Positions 8,810-17,155 of a stretch of DNA of 64,000 nucleotides are shown here, piece after piece (the stretch's first letter is position 1; every line of letters begins with the position of its first letter). The stretch lies in NCBI RefSeq assembly GCF_000447795.1, contig NZ_AUNI01000020.1:248001-312000 (forward strand), given 5' to 3'. The position numbers were made by a program, and so were the translations under genes. Under the pieces are notes generated by a model. The model ran no database searches. It had not been told where the DNA came from and saw only the letters and a program-made list of their open reading frames with translations. The stretch comes from Bacteriovorax sp. Seq25_V. GTDB taxonomy: Bacteria; Bdellovibrionota; Bacteriovoracia; Bacteriovoracales; Bacteriovoracaceae.

Positions 8810-8835
8810 CTAACACCAATCCTCGGGGGCAGTTA
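8810..8835 (-). repeat. Right terminal inverted repeat of the IS
   Basis: Read inward from 8835 it begins TAACTGCCCCCGAGG and ends GGTGTTAG, differing from the left repeat at three positions. It ends two bases before the TAG stop of the small membrane-protein gene. Confidence 0.88.
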
Positions 8836-8837
8836 AG

Positions 8838-8963
8838 CTAGGCCCAAAATAAAAATGTTAAAACCGTGAGCGTGATTGGAAAAACAATAACCACACAGAA
8901 CAACAAAAGATTAAAAAAGAACCCATCTAAGCTATTATCTTTTTCTTTAATTTCTTTAGACAT
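8838..8963 (-). CDS. Small membrane protein at the end of the cbb3 operon, 41 aa
   Basis: This short gene encodes a charged N terminus (MSKEIKEKDN) and one hydrophobic helix of about 25 residues ending in LTFLFWA. The ATG at 8963 is preceded by GGAG nine bases upstream. That GGAG directly follows the stop of the SafE-like gene, so the two genes are 11 bases apart. I do not recognise the family. Position and topology suggest a small oxidase-assembly or accessory subunit, which is inference. Its TAG stop lies two bases from the right end of the IS, so the coding sequence is intact. Confidence 0.6.
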   Translation of the reverse strand: MSKEIKEKDNSLDGFFFNLLLFCVVIVFPITLTVLTFLFWA

Positions 8964-8974
8964 TTAATCGTCTC

Positions 8975-9676
8975 CTAATGACACATATGAGTGTTATAAA
9001 TATAAACCACTCGATAACCAATTGTAGAAACACCAATGATGATCAGGACAATAGGAATTGTGCGAGGTAGCTTTATTTGTAATGGTTTTAAAATTTTTTG
9101 GAAAATTTCTGGCGCAAATGTGAGAACTGGCATTGTCCCAAGCCAGAACGCGACAATGAAGGCTAGTGAGTAAATTGAGTTTGCCGCCGTGATAGAGAGA
9201 ATAAGAATAGACCAAAGAAGTCCACATGGAAGAAGAACGCTCGCGCTTCCACCGAAGAAGCTTCGAAGGATTTCTTGGTCTCTAAATTTCTTATAGAGAT
9301 TTTGCCACAGAGTAATATTTAAGTTTTCTAAAAAAGCATGCTTTGGTGTGTAGCTCTTCCACTTTAAAAGATTTTTAAGTCCGATATAAATAAATAAGCC
9401 TCCCATGATAAGGGCCCCAATGATTGAGACGGTCTTATTTCCATTTAGTCCAAGCGTTCTTAGACCTAGGAGTGGAAGAATCACTCCGATGAGCGAATAT
9501 CCAAGGAGGCGACCTATATGATAGGAGAGAACTCCTTTCTTATTTTTGGTCATGGCGACGACGAGACCACCGCACATGCCGATGCAGTGGGTACTTCCTA
9601 CGAGGCCTGAGATGAGGCCTGCGAAGATGATGAAATAAAGTGGGTGAATACTTAAATCAGTTAATTGGTCCAACAA
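8975..9676 (-). CDS. SafE/UreH-type membrane transporter (COG2836-like) in cbb3 operon
   Basis: The 233-residue protein has six or so hydrophobic segments. The first half contains STHCIGMCGGLVVAM, the conserved metal-binding-type motif of the sulfite-exporter-TauE/SafE-like family that is commonly found beside cco and copper genes. A role in copper handling for cbb3 oxidase is inferred from this context. The start is a TTG at 9676 with GAGG six bases upstream. It overlaps the end of ccoG by 20 bases, which supports translational coupling. It occupies the place where ccoH/fixH is found in many proteobacterial operons, and no ccoH is visible. Confidence 0.83.
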   Translation of the reverse strand: MLDQLTDLSIHPLYFIIFAGLISGLVGSTHCIGMCGGLVVAMTKNKKGVLSYHIGRLLGYSLIGVILPLLGLRTLGLNGNKTVSIIGALIMGGLFIYIGLKNLLKWKSYTPKHAFLENLNITLWQNLYKKFRDQEILRSFFGGSASVLLPCGLLWSILILSITAANSIYSLAFIVAFWLGTMPVLTFAPEIFQKILKPLQIKLPRTIPIVLIIIGVSTIGYRVVYIYNTHMCH

Positions 9677-11063
9677 TGGAAACCTCTCTGATTATTTCTT
9701 TGTTATTGCTTAAATCCTTAACTTTAAACTTTATCTTCTTACTTCCTTTTTCTAGAATTTCCTTCTTAAACTTTAAGAAGACGTTGACGCGGGCATGGTT
9801 CTTTTTTAGAAGATATGGATTACGTGGAACTTTTAAATCAATTCCAAGGTTCTCTTTTTCTAGTACGTCAATTTCAACTTCACGATCTTTGAGCTCACCA
9901 CTTTGATCTAGAGTGATTTGGAAGTGGTTGAGGATTTGACCTTCTTCGTTGTGCATGACTGTGTATGGAGTACCTAGACCTTTAAGGATTGTCACATTCA
10001 TATCTGTTGAAATATTCAATGAATAAATCAGACCAATAATGATGACAACAATAGCGCTTAAGTAAACCATGTTTCGAGGACGTAGGATTTTTGCTTTGTT
10101 TCCTTCGATATTTGCGAGGGAGTCGTATCGGACTAAGCCTTTGGGGCGATTTGTCTTTTCCATAATGTCGTCGCAAGCATCGATACAGTTTGTGCAGGCA
10201 ATACATTCAAGTTGCATTCCTCGTCTGATATCAATTCCTGTTGGACAGGCCTTCACGCAAGCGTAGCAGTTGACACAGTCGGCGTGTTCTTCTTTCTTCA
10301 TTCCTGGTTGACGACGAGGTTCACCGCGTTTTTCATCGTAAACAACTGTCATCGTATTCTCATCCATCATTACGGATTGAAATCTTCCATAAGGACATGC
10401 GATGATACAGAACTGTTCTCTAAACCAACCAAAGTCGAGTAGGAAGATCGTTGTGATAATAAGCATCGCAAAGAATAGGGTTTTATGTGCCATCGGCGAC
10501 TGGAGAGAAATCGCAAGTAGTTCGTGAGTTCCAACAAAGTACCCAAGGAATGTATGAGAGATATGCAAAGAGACAACAGTGAAGAGAAACCACTTTAAGC
10601 TTCTTTTCCAGATTTTTTCAAAATCCCACTTTGCTTCGTCGAGTTTTTGTCTCTGTCTTGGATTTCCTTCAACGAGTATTTCGATTTTTCTATAGATGGT
10701 ATCGATGAAAACTGTTTGCGGACAGGCCCAGCCGCACCAAACTCTACCCCAGATACTTGTGATAAATCCGATTGTGAAGACGAATCCGAGAAATAAAAAA
10801 AGTAAGAGTGGGGCGTTACTAGCAAAGAAAGAATAAGAGAAAAAAGTGAATTCTCTGTTTGCAATATCAAGTTTGATTGATTGTTTTCCTCCGATGTAAA
10901 TCCAAGGGAGAATAAGATAGATGGCTATTAAGAACCAATAGAACAGGGATCTTCTCTTTCTCCAAAAACCTTTTACTTCTTCAGGGAAAAGGAAGATCCG
11001 ATGACCTAATTCATCAGTTGTTCCAAGACGTTCTTCGTGTAGTTCAAATTTATTTTTACTCAT
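9657..11063 (-). CDS. ccoG: CcoG/RdxA/FixG cytochrome cbb3 oxidase maturation ferredoxin
   Basis: The 468-residue membrane protein has several N-terminal helices and WCGWACPQTVF and IIACPYGRFQ cysteine clusters. It also has a dicluster ferredoxin region with CVNCYACVKACPTGID and CIACTNCIDAC near the middle. A C-terminal Ig-like FixG domain follows one further helix. CcoG is a membrane Cu(II) reductase/iron-sulfur protein needed for copper delivery to cbb3 oxidase. I place the start at the ATG at 11063; an upstream in-frame GTG at 11102 lies inside an intergenic hairpin and is less likely. Confidence 0.95.
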   Translation of the reverse strand: MSKNKFELHEERLGTTDELGHRIFLFPEEVKGFWRKRRSLFYWFLIAIYLILPWIYIGGKQSIKLDIANREFTFFSYSFFASNAPLLLFLFLGFVFTIGFITSIWGRVWCGWACPQTVFIDTIYRKIEILVEGNPRQRQKLDEAKWDFEKIWKRSLKWFLFTVVSLHISHTFLGYFVGTHELLAISLQSPMAHKTLFFAMLIITTIFLLDFGWFREQFCIIACPYGRFQSVMMDENTMTVVYDEKRGEPRRQPGMKKEEHADCVNCYACVKACPTGIDIRRGMQLECIACTNCIDACDDIMEKTNRPKGLVRYDSLANIEGNKAKILRPRNMVYLSAIVVIIIGLIYSLNISTDMNVTILKGLGTPYTVMHNEEGQILNHFQITLDQSGELKDREVEIDVLEKENLGIDLKVPRNPYLLKKNHARVNVFLKFKKEILEKGSKKIKFKVKDLSNNKEIIREVSIVGPIN

Positions 11064-11081
11064 GCCCAATTCCAGTAAGAA

Positions 11082-11106
11082 CGGAGTGGAAGAGACTTCC
11101 ACTCCG
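11082..11106 (-). other. Intercistronic perfect hairpin between ccoP and ccoG
   Basis: An 11-bp perfect stem (CGGAGTGGAAG and its complement) closes a three-base AGA loop in the gap between ccoP and ccoG. It is not followed by a T-run on the minus strand. An mRNA processing or stability element separating oxidase-subunit from assembly-gene expression is more likely than a strong terminator. Confidence 0.7.
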
Positions 11107-11111
11107 GCTCA

Positions 11112-11711
11112 TTATTTAATTAATTCACCTTGTGGCTCTTTAGCTTCTGGTGGGTTTGTTCCGTGAAGAGTTAAAACATAAGAAACTACTGACATAATTT
11201 CTTCCTTGCTTAATACTTCTCCCCATGCAGGCATCCCATTTTCTTCAACACCTTTAAAAACTACAGGATAGATCGTGTCTGCTCCTACGTGATCCTTAAT
11301 GTTGATCCAGTGATCGTCTGTAAGGTTTGGTCCAATATCCCCACGACCGCCTTCTGCGTGACAAGAAAGACAGTTCTCTTCATAGACAACAGCACCTTTG
11401 GCGACACCATCATTGGCAGCTATCCAAGAATTATACTCTTCAAGATTGAAGTTGGCTCCATTTGCGGCTTCGGCTTCCTTAATTTGTGTGATTACGGCCA
11501 TGTCTTTCTTGTATTCATCCATTAGAGTTGGTCCGTCCATCATCACGTAGTACATGAAGTATGGAACAGCGAATACAAAAGAGAGAATCCACGTTCCAAA
11601 CCACCAACTTGGAAGTGGGTGATTAAGTTCGTGAATACCATCGTAATCGTGTTCTAGTACGAGATGTTTTTCATCTTCGTGTAAAATTAGATTTTCTTTA
11701 TTATCACTCAT
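11112..11711 (-). CDS. ccoP: CcoP-like cbb3 oxidase subunit III with a single heme c
   Basis: The 199-residue subunit starts with the typical CcoP segment HDYDGIHELNHPLPSWW, followed by one transmembrane helix (about 38-58) and a periplasmic cytochrome c domain. Only one heme motif, ENCLSCH near residue 115, is present, with a distal methionine in NGMPAWG. Classical CcoP is about 300 residues and di-heme, so this is a short mono-heme form. It passes electrons from soluble cytochrome c to the fused CcoO part. It lies 13 bases after ccoQ on the same strand. Confidence 0.94.
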   Translation of the reverse strand: MSDNKENLILHEDEKHLVLEHDYDGIHELNHPLPSWWFGTWILSFVFAVPYFMYYVMMDGPTLMDEYKKDMAVITQIKEAEAANGANFNLEEYNSWIAANDGVAKGAVVYEENCLSCHAEGGRGDIGPNLTDDHWINIKDHVGADTIYPVVFKGVEENGMPAWGEVLSKEEIMSVVSYVLTLHGTNPPEAKEPQGELIK

Positions 11712-11724
11712 AAAATTCTCCGGC

Positions 11725-11898
11725 CTATTTTTTTAGAGGTCCATCATTTAGTGCATTAGATGACACAGATTCATAAACTTTAGAGCTCCCTTTACGAAAG
11801 CTCCAAATGACTACACCGACAAAAACACTTACAAATAAAAGCAATGCAATTGTTGGTAGAATATTCATATTTACAGCGGCAATAGCTTCTTTAAACAT
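11725..11898 (-). CDS. ccoQ: CcoQ-like small cbb3 oxidase subunit, 57 aa
   Basis: The small gene lies between ccoNO and ccoP. It encodes a 57-residue protein with one membrane helix (ILPTIALLLFVSVFVGVVIW) and a short soluble tail, matching CcoQ/FixQ in size, topology and position. The ATG at 11898 has AAGGAG embedded in the last codons of ccoNO as ribosome-binding site. CcoQ stabilises the assembled oxidase in other bacteria. Sequence identity to known CcoQ is not strong by eye, so the assignment depends mainly on context. Confidence 0.82.
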   Translation of the reverse strand: MFKEAIAAVNMNILPTIALLLFVSVFVGVVIWSFRKGSSKVYESVSSNALNDGPLKK

Positions 11899-11900
11899 AA

Positions 11901-14042
11901 TTACTCCTTGTCTGAAGTATCGATACCTAAACGTTGTAGGTAAGCGATAAGTGCAATAATTTGCTTGTTCTTCATTTCACTAGGAATTCCTTGTTCAACA
12001 AGACCCTTTGTGATTGACTCAGCTTGTTCCTGTGCAAGATCAAATGCTCTTCTCACTTCTTCATCACTGTATGGAACACCAAGTGCTTTCATTACTTTTA
12101 CTTTCTTCTCAATCGAGGCGAAGTCAGTCTTTTTCTTAAATAACCAAGTATAGTCAGGCATGATTGACTTTGGAGTAACATCTCTTGGGTTCATCATGTG
12201 TCTATAGTGCCACATATCGTTGTACTTTCCACCAACACGTGCTAAGTCTGGACCGATTCTACGAGAACCCCACTGGAATGGTCTGTCATATACAGAATCC
12301 GCTGCTGTTGAAGGTTTGCCGTAACGAAGATTTTCTTCAGGAGTTGGACGAATTTGTTGAGAGTGACATACGTAACAACCTTCAGCGATATAGATATCTC
12401 TACCTGCTAACTCAAGTGGAGTGTATGGTTTTACATTTGGATTCTTCTCAATAAACTTATTAGAAAGTAGAGAAGGAATAATCTCAACGGCACCACCAAC
12501 TAAGATTGCAAGAGTTGTTAGTACAGTAAATAGAATTGGTAATCCTTCTAGTCTTCTGTGAGGAGTTGCATTTGCTTCTTCTGAGGACGCGTTAAGCGGA
12601 GCCGCTGCAAACACTTCTTCTTTTTCATCTTTCTTAGCTAGCTTGATTGTCATGATTAGGTTGTAAACCATGATGATAAAACCTGCTAAAACAAGAACTC
12701 CACCAAAAGCTCTTACCCAGTACATCGGAACGATTTTTACAACTGTTTCAATGAAGTTTGGATAAACTAGTCTTCCGCCTGCATCGATTTGTCTCCACAT
12801 AAGACCTTGAGTAATACCGGCTACCCACATTGACATCATATAAAGTAGAAGACCGATAGTTGCTGCCCAGAACTGTGTATTAGCTAGCTTTAAAGAGTAA
12901 AGCTTAGTTTTCCAAATTTTTGGAACTAGGTAGTATAGAATACCTGCAATCATCATGTAGTTCCAACCGATTGTTCCTGCGTGTACGTGTCCAACGATCC
13001 AGTCTGTGAAGTGACCTAAGTAGTTAACAGACTTGATTGAAAGTAATGGACCTTCAAATGTTGCCATACCGTAGAACGTGATAGCTGTTGCTTGAAATTT
13101 TAGAACTGGATCTTTTCTAACTTTATCCCAAACACCTCGAAGAGTTAGGAGACCGTTAATCATCCCCCCCCAAGAAGGCATCCAAAGAATTACTGAGAAA
13201 ACCATCCCAACAGTCTGTACCCAGTCTGGAGTTGAAGAATATAGTAGGTGGTGAGGTCCCGCCCAAATATAGATAAATACTAATGACCAAAAGTGAATAA
13301 TTGATAATCTGTAAGAATATACAGGTCTATTCGCTGCCTTTGGAACAAAGTAATACATTAGTCCAAGAAATGGTGTTGTTAAGAAGAATGCAACAGCATT
13401 GTGTCCGTACCACCATTGCACAAGTGCGTCTTGCACACCTGCGTACACTGGATATGACTTCATGAAGTCAACTGGCAGTGAGATCGAGTTTACGATGTGT
13501 AGTACTGCAACAGTTACGATAGTCGCGATGTAGAACCAAAGAGCAACATAGATATGTCTCTCTCTTCTTTTTACAAGAGTTCCGATGAAGTTAATTGCAA
13601 AAGCAACCCATACCACAGCGATAGCAATATCGATTGGCCACTCTAGTTCGGCATACTCTTTACCTGTTGTAATACCAAGAGGAAGAGTGATCGCAGCAGC
13701 AACAATAATTAATTGCCATCCCCAGAAGTGGAAGTTAGACAAGAAATCACTAAATAGTCTTGCCTTACAAAGTCTTTGCGTTGAATAGTAGATCCCTGCA
13801 AAGATTGCGTTACCAACAAATGCAAAAATCGCAGCATTTGTGTGAAGAGGTCTTAAACGTCCAAAAGTTGTCCACTCAAGGCCTAGGTTTAATTTCCAGT
13901 ATGCAAGTTGGAATGCAACTGTAACACCAAGTAATAGGGCAACAACTCCCCATAACATTGTGGCCCCGATAAACCACTTGGTAATTTTGTCATTATAGGA
14001 GAACTCCTCTAATTGACCCGGGTTTTGTGAATTTGTACTCAT
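11901..14042 (-). CDS. ccoNO: Fused CcoN-CcoO cytochrome cbb3 oxidase subunits I and II
   Basis: The 713-residue protein joins the heme-copper catalytic subunit (about residues 1-475, twelve helices, HVHAGTIGWN and WYGHNAVAFF histidine motifs) to the mono-heme subunit II (about 520-713). In the CcoO part GCYVCHSQQIRP binds heme c and SIMPDYTWL supplies the methionine ligand. A charged linker rich in Lys, Glu and Ala joins the parts near residues 485-515. The enzyme is the high-affinity oxygen-reducing terminal oxidase in the inner membrane. The start overlaps the ccoS stop by two bases. A fused ccoNO gene is known from some deltaproteobacterial and Bacteroidota lineages. Confidence 0.97.
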   Translation of the reverse strand: MSTNSQNPGQLEEFSYNDKITKWFIGATMLWGVVALLLGVTVAFQLAYWKLNLGLEWTTFGRLRPLHTNAAIFAFVGNAIFAGIYYSTQRLCKARLFSDFLSNFHFWGWQLIIVAAAITLPLGITTGKEYAELEWPIDIAIAVVWVAFAINFIGTLVKRRERHIYVALWFYIATIVTVAVLHIVNSISLPVDFMKSYPVYAGVQDALVQWWYGHNAVAFFLTTPFLGLMYYFVPKAANRPVYSYRLSIIHFWSLVFIYIWAGPHHLLYSSTPDWVQTVGMVFSVILWMPSWGGMINGLLTLRGVWDKVRKDPVLKFQATAITFYGMATFEGPLLSIKSVNYLGHFTDWIVGHVHAGTIGWNYMMIAGILYYLVPKIWKTKLYSLKLANTQFWAATIGLLLYMMSMWVAGITQGLMWRQIDAGGRLVYPNFIETVVKIVPMYWVRAFGGVLVLAGFIIMVYNLIMTIKLAKKDEKEEVFAAAPLNASSEEANATPHRRLEGLPILFTVLTTLAILVGGAVEIIPSLLSNKFIEKNPNVKPYTPLELAGRDIYIAEGCYVCHSQQIRPTPEENLRYGKPSTAADSVYDRPFQWGSRRIGPDLARVGGKYNDMWHYRHMMNPRDVTPKSIMPDYTWLFKKKTDFASIEKKVKVMKALGVPYSDEEVRRAFDLAQEQAESITKGLVEQGIPSEMKNKQIIALIAYLQRLGIDTSDKE

Positions 14043-14209
14043 AAATCTCCCTTCCTTTTAGTTTCTAATTTATCATCATCAAATAACATTCTTTTTGCTG
14101 GCGTATCGAGGTCATCGTATTGTCCTGATTTAGTTGCCCAGACGAAGAGACCTACAAATAGTGCTCCTAAAATAAGAGCGAGTGGGAGCATGAAATAAAT
14201 TACATTCAT
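14039..14209 (-). CDS. ccoS: CcoS cbb3 oxidase assembly protein, 56 aa
   Basis: This short gene encodes one membrane helix followed by the diagnostic CcoS segment VWATKSGQYDDLDTP and KRMLFDDD. CcoS is required for inserting heme and copper cofactors into the cbb3 catalytic subunit. The ATG at 14209 overlaps the ccoI stop in ATGA, and its TGA overlaps the ccoNO ATG, so ccoI-ccoS-ccoNO are translationally coupled. Confidence 0.94.
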   Translation of the reverse strand: MNVIYFMLPLALILGALFVGLFVWATKSGQYDDLDTPAKRMLFDDDKLETKRKGDL

Positions 14210-16617
14210 TGCCTCTCCTTAAATTTTTCAATTTTTCTTATATTGTTCGTTCCAAGAAAGCTTGAAGCAAGTACTGTTAGTGAACTTACTGGCATAAATA
14301 CTGCGGCCATTAGTGGTGTGATATAACCAAATAGGGCAAGTAATACGCCTGCTATATTATAAAAAAGAGAGAAGTAGAAATTTCTAAAGACTACTTTGTG
14401 TGTCTCTTTTGCAAGTATAATAAGATTATAGATCTGTCTTAAATTTTGGTTTGTGATAAAGATGTCACTTGCCCTCATTGAAAGATCAGCACTACCACTT
14501 ACTGCTATTGATACAGAAGATTTTTTGAAAGCGAGAACATCATTGATTCCGTCTCCAACCATCAGCGTATCTGAGTAACCAGAAATAAGGTGGGCCTTAT
14601 CTTCTGGTGATAAGTTTCCGTGAGCGAGTTTTCTCTCTAGTCCAAGTTCTGTAGCAACACTTGCAACTACTTCATTATTGTCACCACTGGCGATATGAAT
14701 AATTTTCCCAAGCTTAATTAGCTTTTGAATAAGTTCTGGCGTAGAAGACTTTATTTTGTCACCAATCGTATAAGTCGCTATAAGTTCATCGTTTTCATAA
14801 AGTCCGACTTGTGCGTTTTTTGAATTTAATTGTTCTGCATCTTTAAGCTTACCAAAGTAGAAGTTGTGATTGTCTTCTTTTACACTTACTCCTGCTCCTG
14901 TTATTGAAAGAATGTTCTTGATACCTGCAAGCTTTCCAATTCTCATCCTCTTGAAGTGTTTTTTCAGTGAATTTGCAATTGGATGAGTCGAGACTTGTTC
15001 AAGTGTATTTACGATTTCGTGAATATAGCTGTCATTGTATTTTGATAGGTTTTTAAAAGAAATGATTTCAAATTTACCCTCAGTTAAAGTTCCTGTTTTA
15101 TCAAGGAAGATGTTTTTAACTGACTCAATTCTTTCAAGGATATTCTCATTCTTAATGAATATACCTTGTGATTTTAAAATACTAAGAGTTCTAATGTAAG
15201 CAAGTGGAGTTGCAAGTGCTAGGGCGCAAGGACAGCTGATAATAACAATCGCGAGCGCTCTTTCTAATGCTGGATTTAGTCCAAAGTATTTCAGCTGATA
15301 GGCAAAAGTCGAGAGAGTGAGAAATGTTACTGCCCATACAAAATACTTCGATATTTTATCCGCACTTGAAATGATATTATTGTTTGCAAGTTCTGAGTTC
15401 GTAATTGCGGAAACAATTTTTCCAAGTCTTGTTTGATTATCAGTTGCAGTAACTTCTAAAATTATCTCTTCTTCAAGGTTAACACTTCCTGCAAATATTT
15501 CTTCGCCACTATTGATCGATAGTGGGCGACTTTCTCCAGTTATTACAGAGTTGTCAATTGAAGCAGCGTAACTTCTTAAGACTCCATCGAATAGTATCTT
15601 TTCGTCTGTTTTAAATTTGACGAGGTCACCTTGTCTAATGAATCGAGAGTGTGTAAGTACCTCTCTTGATCCTTCTATCTTTGTTACTTCATTGTTTGTA
15701 AAAAAAGTATTAAGTCCTTTGTTGTTTAATCCCTGTTGAGTAGCTTTTTTAACAAAGTAGCGACTAAGGAGAATTAAAAAGACAAGTGTTGTAATTGAAT
15801 CAAAGTAGTTGTGCTCACTACCAGTAAAAAGACCAATAGTTGAAAAAACAAACCCTGCTAAAATTGCTAGGGAGAGTGGCATGTCGATTGAAATTGATTT
15901 CAATTTAAGTGCCTGAAGGGATGTTTTGTAAAATGGCATCGCGCTGTAAAAAACCACCGGTAGGGATAGTATCAAGCATAGCCAATTAAAAGCATCTTTA
16001 TAAATTCCGTCAGCTCCAGCATAATTCGAAACAGCGTATATCATGATATTACCCATGGCCGCGCCGGCAACACCTATTCGTAGAATTTCACTTCTTTCTT
16101 CTTGTTTTTGAAATTTCTTAGATGTGTCACCTAGAGCGATTGGGTGAGGGTAATAACCTAGTGAAGTTAATTCTTTCGCAAGAATTGAAATCTCTAAGTC
16201 TTTTGAAAACTCGAACATCGCAGTTGACTCAGCGATATTGAGTCTTGCATTCTGTAATCCCAAAATGAAGTTTGGAGTTTTTTCGATTAACCAAATACAG
16301 GCCATGCAGTGCACACCTTCAAGATAGAATGATACTTGCTTCTTATCATGCGCTGTTCTCACAAACTCCGCTTGGAAGTCTTCTGTGTTCATATATTCGA
16401 AACTTCCCTTATCCTTTGAAATTGGAGAAGGGACAAAGTCTTCTTCTTCGTTTCTAAGCTCATAGAACTTATCAAGACCTTTAGTGTGTAAAATGGAATA
16501 AACAGTCTTACAGCCATTGCAACAGAACACGTCTTCGTTTTTGAAAATAGCAACCTTTGCATCAAATGAATCGTTACAATGTTTACACTTCAATGTGTTG
16601 ATAGGTTCTGTACTCAT
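14206..16617 (-). CDS. ccoI: CcoI P1B-type copper-transporting ATPase
   Basis: The 803-residue ATPase supplies copper for cbb3 oxidase. An N-terminal cysteine domain (CKHCND and CCNGCKTVY, residues 10-40) precedes a heavy-metal-associated domain with GVHCMACIW near residue 105. The membrane CPC motif (SCPCALALATP) near 465, the phosphorylation loop DKTGT near 505 and MVGDGINDVLA near 685 complete the P-type core. The N-terminal zinc-ribbon-like extension is typical of CcoI rather than CopA. It begins 9 bases after usp, so both are probably in one transcript. Confidence 0.95.
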   Translation of the reverse strand: MSTEPINTLKCKHCNDSFDAKVAIFKNEDVFCCNGCKTVYSILHTKGLDKFYELRNEEEDFVPSPISKDKGSFEYMNTEDFQAEFVRTAHDKKQVSFYLEGVHCMACIWLIEKTPNFILGLQNARLNIAESTAMFEFSKDLEISILAKELTSLGYYPHPIALGDTSKKFQKQEERSEILRIGVAGAAMGNIMIYAVSNYAGADGIYKDAFNWLCLILSLPVVFYSAMPFYKTSLQALKLKSISIDMPLSLAILAGFVFSTIGLFTGSEHNYFDSITTLVFLILLSRYFVKKATQQGLNNKGLNTFFTNNEVTKIEGSREVLTHSRFIRQGDLVKFKTDEKILFDGVLRSYAASIDNSVITGESRPLSINSGEEIFAGSVNLEEEIILEVTATDNQTRLGKIVSAITNSELANNNIISSADKISKYFVWAVTFLTLSTFAYQLKYFGLNPALERALAIVIISCPCALALATPLAYIRTLSILKSQGIFIKNENILERIESVKNIFLDKTGTLTEGKFEIISFKNLSKYNDSYIHEIVNTLEQVSTHPIANSLKKHFKRMRIGKLAGIKNILSITGAGVSVKEDNHNFYFGKLKDAEQLNSKNAQVGLYENDELIATYTIGDKIKSSTPELIQKLIKLGKIIHIASGDNNEVVASVATELGLERKLAHGNLSPEDKAHLISGYSDTLMVGDGINDVLAFKKSSVSIAVSGSADLSMRASDIFITNQNLRQIYNLIILAKETHKVVFRNFYFSLFYNIAGVLLALFGYITPLMAAVFMPVSSLTVLASSFLGTNNIRKIEKFKERQ

Positions 16618-16626
16618 TCTTTATTC

Positions 16627-17061
16627 TTACTTCACTGGTCTCAGTGTTAAAATGTCACATGGTGAAAATTTATTCATGTAGCTAATAAATGAACCTTCAA
16701 ATAGTGTTTCGAAACCACTTTTCTTTTTTGCTCCTAAAACACAAAGAGTTGCATTCTTATCTTTTAGATAATTTAAACATCTCTCTTTTGGATCATGATC
16801 AAAAAGAGTTTCAACAGTGTAGTTCTTAATGCCTAGTTCTTTTGCAAATTGCTCTAGCACTTGATTCGTCGCTTCTGTCATTTGCGGGATTTCATTTTCA
16901 GTTGGGAAAGTAAATACTGAAAGCTCATTAATGTACATTTGTATCTTGTGACAATGAACGATGTGTACAGTCGATTTTTCTGCATCTAAATGTTGTTTTA
17001 CTTTTTTTAATTGTTCTAAAACTTCAGTCTCTAAAGTTGCGAAAATAACGGCTTTTTCCAT
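16627..17061 (-). CDS. Universal stress protein (UspA family)
   Basis: The 144-residue single-domain Usp starts MEKAVIFATL. It ends with CVLGAKKKSGFETLFEGSF and SPCDILTLRP, in the usual order of the Usp nucleotide-binding fold, although the classical GxxGxxxxxxxxGS(S/T) loop is only partly kept. An ATG at 17061 with AGAGA upstream is chosen over an extended alternative start. It appears to be the first gene of the cbb3 operon, lying downstream of an FNR-like palindrome. A Usp gene beside oxygen-regulated respiratory genes is common, but its role here is unknown. Confidence 0.85.
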   Translation of the reverse strand: MEKAVIFATLETEVLEQLKKVKQHLDAEKSTVHIVHCHKIQMYINELSVFTFPTENEIPQMTEATNQVLEQFAKELGIKNYTVETLFDHDPKERCLNYLKDKNATLCVLGAKKKSGFETLFEGSFISYMNKFSPCDILTLRPVK

Positions 17062-17127
17062 GAGAATCTCTCTTTTTAAGGTTCTGTAATTAATAATGAT
17101 CTTACGATTTAAGTATATCAAAAAACA

Positions 17128-17139
17128 TGATCTGGATCA
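17128..17139. promoter_or_regulatory. FNR-like operator upstream of usp-cco
   Basis: The palindrome TGATctggATCA matches the core of the FNR consensus (TTGAT-N4-ATCAA) on both arms, lacking only the outer T/A pair. It lies 67 bases upstream of the usp start in the 94-base gap after the nucleotide-binding-domain gene. An FNR-like regulator is encoded 450 bases away. Binding is inferred. Confidence 0.62.
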
Positions 17140-17155
17140 CTTTTTTAAATGAACT

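Larger units (their letters stand above)
7803..8835 (-). mobile_element. IS1-like insertion sequence, about 1.03 kb
   Basis: The element is bounded by 26-bp inverted repeats matching at 23 of 26 positions and carries one transposase gene on the minus strand. It sits between two convergent genes whose stop codons lie at its edges. The ends read TAACTGCCCCCG inward on both sides. No convincing direct repeat flanks the copy, so the target-site duplication is absent, very short or eroded. Two shorter elements in the window share these ends. Confidence 0.9.

Noticed and set aside
7790-8845. Target-site duplication around the IS
   Set aside because: Flanks were compared for 2-10 base direct repeats; only a two-base AG match was seen, which is not convincing.
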